A DNA stretch of 64,000 nucleotides from positions 10,912,001 to 10,976,000 of the forward strand of contig NC_046675.1 of the NCBI RefSeq assembly GCF_003369915.1. The letters run 5' to 3'. Position numbers and translations under genes: made by a program. The notes under the pieces were generated by a model, which searched no databases, had not been told where the DNA came from, and saw nothing but the letters and a program-made list of their open reading frames with translations. The DNA comes from Drosophila miranda (lineage: Eukaryota > Arthropoda > Insecta > Diptera > Drosophilidae). Shown here piece by piece: positions 57,301-64,000 of the stretch (its first letter is position 1; each line of letters begins with the position of its first letter).

Positions 57301-60300
57301 TTCACATCCAATCGCCACCCACGTGAAGATTTCGAATACCCAGCGCCATGGCAGCCTGGGAAGGGGCAACAGCGGAAACAGGGGAGCCGTGCCACAGAAT
57401 TTATTTATGCGTTATACAACAAAAAGGCAAAAAAAGACGAAGAAGTCAGGCAACGGCAAGCTACCACAAGCTCCAACAAGCCCCAAACAATGTGCCAACA
57501 GCCGTTGGCCTTAGCAGCGCCATAGCGAAATCCTTTCAGACCATAGATAAGAAAACTTTAATAAACACGCCACACACGCAACCTGGGAAATTGATAAGAA
57601 TATGAAAAGTTTGCGCTGGGCACTGAGCAGCTTGCCTAGCAACCCCCTGCCGCCAGAATCCTAGCAGAGGGAAACTTTTCACATTCCTTCCTAGTCATAG
57701 TCCCAGTCCTTCCAGGAGCTGTGGAACGGCGGCTGAGCTTGGCTTGTGGCTCGCGAAAGTTGCAGCTTTTTAATTTGTATAGCTCATAAATATGGTTCAG
57801 AGAGCGGTCTCCGGTCTCCGTAATGGCGTTAAGGGTCAGGTTTCGTGATTAATGGGCCTGGGTCCCCATCAACACTCACCTGTGCTTCTTCAGCTCCATC
57901 TGCTGTTGCTTCTTCAGCTCGAGCTTCTTCTTGTTGATGTCATAGTTGCGCTGATGTATCTCATGGAACTCGCCCACGTCATGGTAGTTAGCCAGCGAGC
58001 CAAACGGATTGTTGTATATATTGCTTCCGCCGCCAGCGCCGCCGCCATGATGGTGGCCCTCGTGATGGTGTGCGGCAAAATGCGGAAATTCATCTGCAAA
58101 GAAAAATAGTAAAGAGCAAAGAGCAGGACATCAGCGATCAAACAATCTAATTAACGTAAATGCTGCAGCAGTTTTTGGTTTCTGATGACTCCTCTGTCCA
58201 TGTTCCATTCTCCACAATTTGGAACTCAAATAACGACACACAGAAATGTCGCATCAGCGGCGCAGCAAAAAAGTGATTACCATTGTCGGACCCACTCCCA
58301 CGCTCAAGGACCCCTCACCCTATCCTAGTCGTACTCACCCGCACGGGCGCCGGCCGGCCAACGAAGGCTCTTGTCATAGCGGTCCATGAATTGGCCCACT
58401 GGGATGTGGTACTGCTGGTGGTACTGGTTGTAGTACTGCTGCTGATAGTACTGCTGCTGCAGCTGCTGCTGACTCAGCTGCGTCTGCTGCTGCTGCTGCG
58501 TGCGGCGCTGGTGCTTGCCGTTGAACGAGAACACATGATGAGTGCGCACGTACTTCTCCTCCACCTGCCGAAAGACAAACACAAAAAACACACAAAAACG
58601 GGGGTTGAAATTCAGTGTTGGTGGGTGGGGTTTGCGGGCGTGATAAGGGTACTCGGTTCATTGTAATTGCTACAATACGCTTTGCACAAAAGTCACTTCA
58701 ATGTCAAACCTCTGCCCTCTCCACGACCCCATTCTCTGGCGAACAGCTTAAATTAAATATGGATCATGGCACAGCGGGTCAGTTCCACATCTGCTCTCCA
58801 CTCCAGGACACCCATACGCCCATACACTGGTGCATTTTTTCGGGCGGTAGGGGTGGTGCGGGTAAGTGGGGTTCAGTGTGGCCCAGGGGCGCGTTTATGA
58901 ATAAATTTCATTTTAGAGTTTTCCCATATTCCATCCGCCACTGGCAGACATAATAAATTTATTTAAATTTCATTTCCTTTTCTCGCTCGCTAGCTGTATA
59001 TTTTTTTATTTTTTTTCGTGGGAGGACAGCAACATCTGGCTCTGGCTTTTCGTAATTAAAATGAAAGCTGCCCTGACCGCTCGTGTAGGCCATAATTATA
59101 AAATGGCTTAAACTGATGTTAATCTCCATGCACTGCTCCCATGGATACGGGCTCTGCAACACTGCCACTGAAACAGACACTGGCTCTGCCACTTCCCCTG
59201 ACAGTCATTTTGAGTGCATTATCCCACTGATTAACCAGAAGGCTATTCGAGGCCCCGACACATGTGATACTTGCTAATAATCCATTGCAAATTGACTTTT
59301 TTTAAAGGGCAAACAAGCGAGTAACATTCACGCAATCCAATTGTGGTGGATCCCTATCCCTCCATGCCATACGGTTTCAAATATCACGCATACGCACCTT
59401 TTTACCATTGATTAGCCACGTGATGTGCGGGGCAGGCCGTCCGCGAGTGGTGTTGCACAGTGCGAAAAGTTTCTCGCCCACCGCAAAGGGCGTGCGTTTG
59501 CGGAACTTAATTGTGGGTGGACCCGTCTGGGGCACTGCATGACAGATAGATGGATAAATAGATAGATAGATGGAGATGGATGGGAAAGGAGACAATAATT
59601 AGAGTGGGCCTCTTGTAAATGGTGGCGATAATTGTTACGCACAGAACACGCTCATCAGCTCGTCGGCGCTGGCCTTGGTGAAGATGGGTGTATCCGTGGA
59701 GACTTCGCAGTAGAACTGCCCGGAGAGATCGAACTGCACATCCCTGAGGGTCACCTGCTGCTCGTTGGAGTTGTCCCACTGTAAGTGAGAAAGGAAACAG
59801 AGGAAAGGAGCGGATTAAAGTGGCAGACCAGACACAAAAAGTTCATTAGCAAATCAATTGATTCTTCCACAAGGTGGGTCTCGTAGATGTATGGTAAACG
59901 TCTACCAATTAGCTGCGATTTACTAGACCATTATTCAATGCTTAATTCGATGACAATTATCGAAGTCCCAGTGGCAGCGTTAATGATGATTGAGTAAATA
60001 AGTGAGCACGGCCCAGAGAGCACTTTGGATGCCGCCAAACCATGTACTTACGTCAATTTCAGCCCCTTCGATGGTGGAGTTACGGAATGGCGGGTTCCGT
60101 CCATTTATAAACTCGAAGAACTTTCCCTTGTCAACCTTCAGCCATGTCACCTGCAAAGCACAAAACATTTTGCGTAATATTAAAATATATCCGAAAAACT
60201 GTTGCGAATGATGGCTCCCAGCAATACCAGGAAATCCCAAACTCGACCCAGATTCAAGTCAATCCATGGCTGTTTCTGACAGTGATTGAATGTGTCATAT

Positions 60301-63300
60301 TTGATGGCATGGCAGCAGCCGCTGTCCTCTGTCCAGGACCCCGACTCCCCGCTTCGGGGCTCAGTTAATATTGCCAAAGTAAATTATTAAACTGTTTAAA
60401 TTGCACAACTCGAATGCCAGGGAGCTTTCCCCTTCATCTCCGACTCTGTCTCCCCTGGCGATGCAATTTAACTTTGCAACAAGTTGCAACAAACAGAACG
60501 ATGCTGGGCGAATTGTTTGCGCGTTAAACTGTAAAACTGTAAATAATAAAATGTTTTTATTGGAATGGCAATGGCAATGTCAGAATGGCGGAATGAAGGG
60601 GGACTTTGCGCATGTCACCCCTGCAATTAAAAACAAAATCTACTCGTACTCGTACAAATGCCACTAGCAGCGCAAGGGACGGCACGGCACACACAAAAAG
60701 TTTCATCATTGCAGAGATGGAAGCGGAAGGGGCTTAAGCAATGTCAACGGCAAATATGAATAATGAAAATGGAAATTAATTTTCATGCGCAAGTTTTCCA
60801 CATTCAACTTACAACTAACTGAGGGCCAGAATGGGAGACATTCCGGACTACCGTCGGATGGTGGTGGCCGGGGATGGTGGCTGGATGTGCGGCTCTTGTT
60901 GCCGGTTTTTAATTACAGCAGAGCATTTATTTATTATGCATATTTTTTAACGCCAGCCCTACCATTTATGTATTTGTTATAATCATATTTGTGCACTGTA
61001 TTTGTGCTGGTGGATTAAAGTAGAAAAGTAATTTATTTTGCTCTTTAGATAAGGTCTTATCCGGCTGCACTCTGTGGACTGTGTCCACTCGCTCAGTTAT
61101 TCCACGTGTGTCTCCCGGGCGTCTGCTGATTGCCCGATTGACACGCTCCCAGTAAATTGCATTGATTGCACGCAACTTAATAATATTAATGTGCTCATTG
61201 AATGTGTCCGCGGCAGGCGAGGCGTATGCGTAATGTCTACCGCAAGCCTGGCCATTACTCAGCCGACCCGTGGCCCCTGATCCGTATGTGTTTGGGTGTC
61301 TGTGTGCTTAGCGTTTTGCGGGTCGTTTGTTCTGCGGCTCAATCGATAAAGCACACACCCCTGACATATAATGAGAGGGCAAACACAAACTCAAACACAA
61401 ACATTGCGACCAATGTGGAACGTGGAGGGAATGACCAGCCATTACCGCACTCTAGGACCGCCAGACACGCATCAAATTTTATCAACCACTTGTGGTCGTT
61501 CCAAACATTTTCCCTCGATTTGACATGCAGCACCGTATCGTCATAATATTGCCAATGGATCTCTCAGAGTAATGAAAAACAAAGGCCTCGCCTCCCACTC
61601 CAAATATTTACCATCCCAGGAGTCGCGGCAGTCGGGAGTCGGCAGCCAGGAGCCTGGCATGTGTTTGCTTTTGGCGAGTCTGCTGCTCGGGGCCACATTC
61701 AGTGCTCGACTTTATTTCCTTTGCTTTTACTTTTCTTCTTGTTGATGTTTGTGCTTATTAGCCCGCATATACGAGCCAAGTCGAGTCGAGCCGAGCCGGG
61801 CCGCGCTTTGTTCCCAGGTCTCTTGTCACAAAAATGCTGAAAAGTGTCGTGCCTGGCAGGCGGCAAATCAAAATCTCATTAATGTGCACTGGCCCCGATT
61901 CCGGCGTCGATTCCCCCTGGCTTATGGCGTAATTAGTTTATTTAATTTGTGTGCATAAATATTTTTTATATGTACGAATACGAATATTACCCAAAAATGT
62001 ATGCTCTACATGTGTAAAGCGGCCCGTACGGACGACAGTATTCGCATTTGCGTTTTAATTGCCTTTTTAGTGCCACTTCCACACAATTTGCCACGCTTCG
62101 TGCCACAATTCGAATGAGATCGGGCGTCGCTCACGGTGGAAGAGCCCTTGCTCACGAGTATATAGTTAATTATACTAATTAGCCATCGCACTGGCCACAA
62201 CTCGACCAACTGGCCGAATAAATGAATGTCTACATCTGCATGGGGAGGCGTCGCTGCTATTTGACTGTTTGGTTATTTGGTTAGCCAGCTAATTGTACAT
62301 GTTTCCCGTCCGTGGTCCCCGGTCCTGATCCGTGTCCACTCGCCGGAACACATTTCACATTTGTGCGGCTCAGCAGCGCATTAAACTTGTTCGCTGACAC
62401 TTTGGCGGCAAATCGGCAACGAAGCGTTGCACGAATGAATTTCCATGCAAATGAGACGTCGCACACAAAGCCAGCTTAAAGTTGCCCCGGATCACGATTC
62501 GGAAATGGAACAAGGAACAACAGAGGGACATCCAACTCTCACTCATTTCTATAATCAACTTTGGCGCACTAAATCCATCTTAGTTTCATGGAAAAAATCA
62601 ATATTCGCGTAATGTAATCCACTGCTGGCTGCCCAAGCCATTCCTCCTTGATGTGCCATAAAAATTTGTACGCTTTTTTTATGGTACTTAGAGTGAACAA
62701 AACGTCAACGTCAACGTTAACCTGGACGCAGAGGAGACTTCTCTCTGGCTCTGGCCTTGAGCTGTGCGAATTGTAGTTCCAAAGTGCGCCCCGCCACAAA
62801 GTTCCGAGCTAAATTGAAAGTATGCGGAGGCAATGGAGGCTAGGGGCCATGGGCCACTGGGCCATTATGCGGTCAAGTTGTTCTGGACTCGGTGACTGGG
62901 GCAGTATGTTTGCCATAAATTCTACGGCTCCTCGAAGCGGGACACGGATCAGGCGGAGGGCAGGGCTTGGTCATGATTTCGCCTACGCAAGTGCGTGTCT
63001 GCTGATGTTTCGTGATGGAATTAAGTAAACTGAAGTGAAATTAATTGCCGCGTCTGGGAAACCCACACCGAACACTGAACACCGAACCTAGCAGAAACCT
63101 AGAACCAGGAGCCGATATTGAGACGGAAGTTGTAAACGGTTTACGACTGGATCCCTTCGATGGTGCGGAATGGCACTTTGAGTGCAAGTTTGTTTGCTGC
63201 ACTGGCACAGGGTCCGGTCCGCGATGCGGGATGCCTTTGACTACCACAAAGTTGCGGCACGAAACTTGCTTAAAATTCCTCCATGTTTCAGGGTTCTGTT

Positions 63301-63650
63301 CGGTTTTGTTTGTCACAATGCAGTACCGGAAACTTTTGCCCACAAAATAGCACAAGGCAAGGCGAACAAAGTTTCTTTGTGAGCGGGGGAGAGAAAAATA
63401 GCGGCCGTAGACGGGGCAGTTTTTATTTTTCAATTTAAAGTTTTTAATGCGCTTTCCATAATTTATATCCCCCATGCATGGACTAATCCAGGTCACGCCA
63501 CGCTAATGGACTGAGGCCATTCTAATCCATCGCCACTTACCTTGAAGAGTATTTCCGGTTGGACATTGTGCCGGCACTTGAAAGTGGCGCTCGAGCCGCG
63601 CTCCACATACCGGGGCACCACCAGCTGCACCTCCACGTCCGATTGTCCAT
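45196..63650 (-). CDS. beat-VII: Beaten-path family Ig protein beat-VII, 3' eight coding exons (5' end outside window)
   Basis: Beat proteins are neuronal Ig-superfamily cell-surface or secreted proteins that bind Side receptors in axon guidance and synapse choice. Eight exons join in frame in minus-strand order: 63541-63650, 60052-60150, 59643-59778, 59398-59534, 58339-58564, 57880-58093, 46876-47273, 45196-45383; every donor and acceptor is GT-AG and the phases agree. Ig1 has Cys in TFKCRH and GQFYCEV, with VTWLKVDKGKFFEFINGRNP and FRNSTIEGAEID typical of Beats. Ig2 starts GPPTIKFRKRTPFAVGEKL, has CNTTRGRPAPHITWLINGKK, and its second Cys is in RMEITCLST, more than 200 residues later. The C-terminus is hydrophobic (LLLMLLPLPLSY), suggesting a GPI signal. 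About 500 residues are encoded here. The signal-peptide exon is not in the window. TwdlQ lies in the 10.6 kb intron. Assignment to VII rests on linkage to the Tweedle cluster. Confidence 0.9.
45384..46875 (-). other. beat-VII last intron
   Basis: 1.5 kb intron bounded by GTGAGT and CTGCAG on the minus strand. It contains an ATATAT tract near 45417-45441 and no other feature. Confidence 0.8.
46876..47273 (-). CDS. beat-VII: beat-VII exon with the end of Ig2
   Basis: Continues from the previous exon through a split Arg codon: R-NSSNRKYRRHINENALG. It carries a Gly/Pro/Asn-rich and poly-Ala stretch (about seven Ala) before the closing strands of Ig2 (FSISQLNLEITDEHVG, then MEITCLST). It ends YADYKTYSVK, phase 1. 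Confidence 0.88.
48053..48070. repeat. (ATACC)n short tandem repeat
   Basis: About three and a half ATACC units within the large beat-VII intron. Confidence 0.8.
52524..52531 (+). promoter_or_regulatory. TwdlQ: TATA box of TwdlQ
   Basis: TATAAAAA lies 125 bp upstream of the ATG, so the 5'UTR is about 95 bp. Confidence 0.75.
52649..53627 (+). CDS. TwdlQ: Tweedle protein with polyglutamine, TwdlQ-like, nested in beat-VII intron (2 exons)
   Basis: Encodes a secreted cuticle protein of about 303 residues. Exon 1 is 52649-52663 (MRGLI, GTAAGT); exon 2 starts at 52731, after the second of two tandem acceptors (TAGCAG), phase 0. Using the first acceptor adds one Gln. The signal peptide is MRGLIVLTFLTAAAAAVRA, then DVGGYNYGAG. 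The spacer is Gly/Ser-rich with SGGS units, distinct from SIGGG. The TWDL block starts KEFFTYSAPEADF (about residue 98), with VVFIRAPENKGLENAALALA and RTPEDALNAQRT. After LDFTSKR comes an interrupted polyglutamine tract including 11 consecutive Gln. The tail has SYIPP and TYLPVNKVK and lacks RRLR. It lies more than 16 kb from the rest of the cluster, antisense to its host gene. The symbol rests on adjacency to beat-VII. Confidence 0.88.
53418..53462 (+). repeat. CAG/CAA repeat encoding polyglutamine in TwdlQ
   Basis: Mixed CAG and CAA codons encode QQQF followed by 11 Gln (53430-53462). The CAA interruptions make it a moderately stable coding microsatellite. Confidence 0.9.
57880..58093 (-). 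CDS. beat-VII: beat-VII His-rich exon inside Ig2
   Basis: Encodes D-EFPHFAAHHHEGHHHGGG, a Gly-rich turn, SNIYNNPFGSLANYHDVGEF and a basic/Gln segment KKKLELKKQQQMELKKH. No Ig strand pattern is visible. Phases match both neighbours, so it is a real exon and not a chance frame. Confidence 0.85.
58339..58564 (-). CDS. beat-VII: beat-VII Gln/Tyr-rich exon inside Ig2
   Basis: Begins VEEKYVRTHHVFSFNGKH, the continuation of Ig2 strand C', then passes into a Gln/Tyr-rich segment (QQYYQQQYYNQYHQQYH) and ends DKSLRWPAGARAG. The CTG/CAG-rich DNA at 58435-58500 underlies it. Confidence 0.85.
59550..59583. repeat. (GATA/GATG)n microsatellite in a beat-VII intron
   Basis: A tract of GATAGATGGATAAATAGATA type in the 108-bp intron between exons 59398-59534 and 59643-59778. 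Confidence 0.85.
60151..63540 (-). other. beat-VII intron splitting Ig1
   Basis: 3.4 kb intron between AAG|GTAAGT at 63540 and TTTGCAG at 60151. No gene or element recognised within it. Confidence 0.85.
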
Positions 63651-64000
63651 CTGTGGGCAGGTTAAACAAGCAGAAAGTCTCGATTATATGTAGGTGCGGA
63701 AAAAAAGCAATTACAATGAAAATCATCGACATCGATGCTCGCCCAATTGTGGCTTAATTGAAAAACCATTAAAAGGGCTTGGCCAAATAAAAAGGAAATC
63801 GAAAAATACCGAACACCGAGAATATGCAGGCAATTTAAAGTGTGGCAGCCCCGCAGTGCCGTACATGTACCCCACATTTTTCGACTATTCTTCTGTAAAA
63901 ATACAAGAGGAGACACAGGACCCCCTGGAGACCCTGCCTGGTGCGGCTTCCCACTCTGAACGATCCGTTCTGCTCTTCTCCTGCTCTGAGCTGCCAGCTT
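63651..64000. other. beat-VII upstream intron, partial
   Basis: Left of a CCCACAG acceptor (minus strand) the sequence is intronic. No exon with a start codon and signal peptide is visible up to the window edge. Confidence 0.7.

Larger units (their letters stand above)
47274..57879 (-). other. Large beat-VII intron hosting TwdlQ
   Basis: A 10.6 kb intron. Apart from TwdlQ (52649-53627, opposite strand) I see no gene. It contains an ATACC repeat at 48053-48070, GTGTGT near 48540, GCAGCA near 48895-48915 and an ACAGAGAAC-like simple tract. The open frames in it are short and low in complexity. Confidence 0.8.

Noticed and set aside
1-64000. Transposable elements, viral fossils, tRNA genes or microRNA hairpins
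   Set aside because: No terminal repeats with target duplications, no transposase or reverse-transcriptase motifs, no tRNA box pattern and no convincing long hairpin were seen by eye. A database search could still find short degraded remnants.

Overview
The window is insect nuclear DNA, almost certainly from a Drosophila species. It has short phase-0 introns, TATA-type promoters, GC-rich third codon positions in the genes, and A/T-rich flanks with CA, CAG and ATGGAT microsatellites. The main content is a tandem cluster of 13 TWDL (Tweedle, DUF243/PF03103) cuticle protein genes. It corresponds to the large Tweedle cluster of Drosophila chromosome arm 3R (Muller element E). At the right is most of a beat-family (beaten path) immunoglobulin gene, best matched to beat-VII. 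Species is not resolved; Sophophora is likely, but this is a guess.

Layout. 1-12.78 kb has no gene I can support, only non-coding DNA and simple repeats. The Tweedle cluster runs from 12.78 to 36.45 kb: TwdlM (+), TwdlP (-), TwdlB (-), TwdlL (-), TwdlO (-), TwdlK (-), TwdlN (+), TwdlJ (+), TwdlH (+), TwdlR (+), TwdlS (+) and TwdlD (+). A thirteenth gene, TwdlQ (+), lies alone at 52.6-53.6 kb inside a 10.6 kb intron of beat-VII, which runs the other way (45.2-63.65 kb, 5' end outside the window). 36.45-40.84 kb is intergenic. 40.84-45.2 kb is an A/T-rich block that may be a long beat-VII 3'UTR. Symbols rest on cluster order, strand, protein length and remembered family features, not on a search. 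TwdlN, TwdlS, TwdlD and beat-VII are the firmest; B/L and K/J/H are the least certain.

How the genes work together. Each TWDL gene encodes a secreted protein: a signal peptide of about 15-18 residues, a low-complexity spacer that differs by gene, one TWDL block of about 120 residues, and a tail usually ending in YLP...RRLR. In flies these proteins are laid down in larval and pupal cuticle and affect body shape (Tubby phenotypes). Eight of the 13 genes share a first exon of exactly five codons followed by a phase-0 intron; five have lost that intron cleanly. TwdlB and TwdlL are nearly identical through their 3' coding halves, a pattern of gene conversion. No transposon, viral fossil, tRNA, rRNA or CRISPR was recognised. 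I see no wholly new system. The most informative points are concerted evolution in the cluster, intron loss, amplification of the YLP motif in TwdlR, the nested TwdlQ with polyglutamine, and a very large low-complexity insert inside the second Ig domain of beat-VII.
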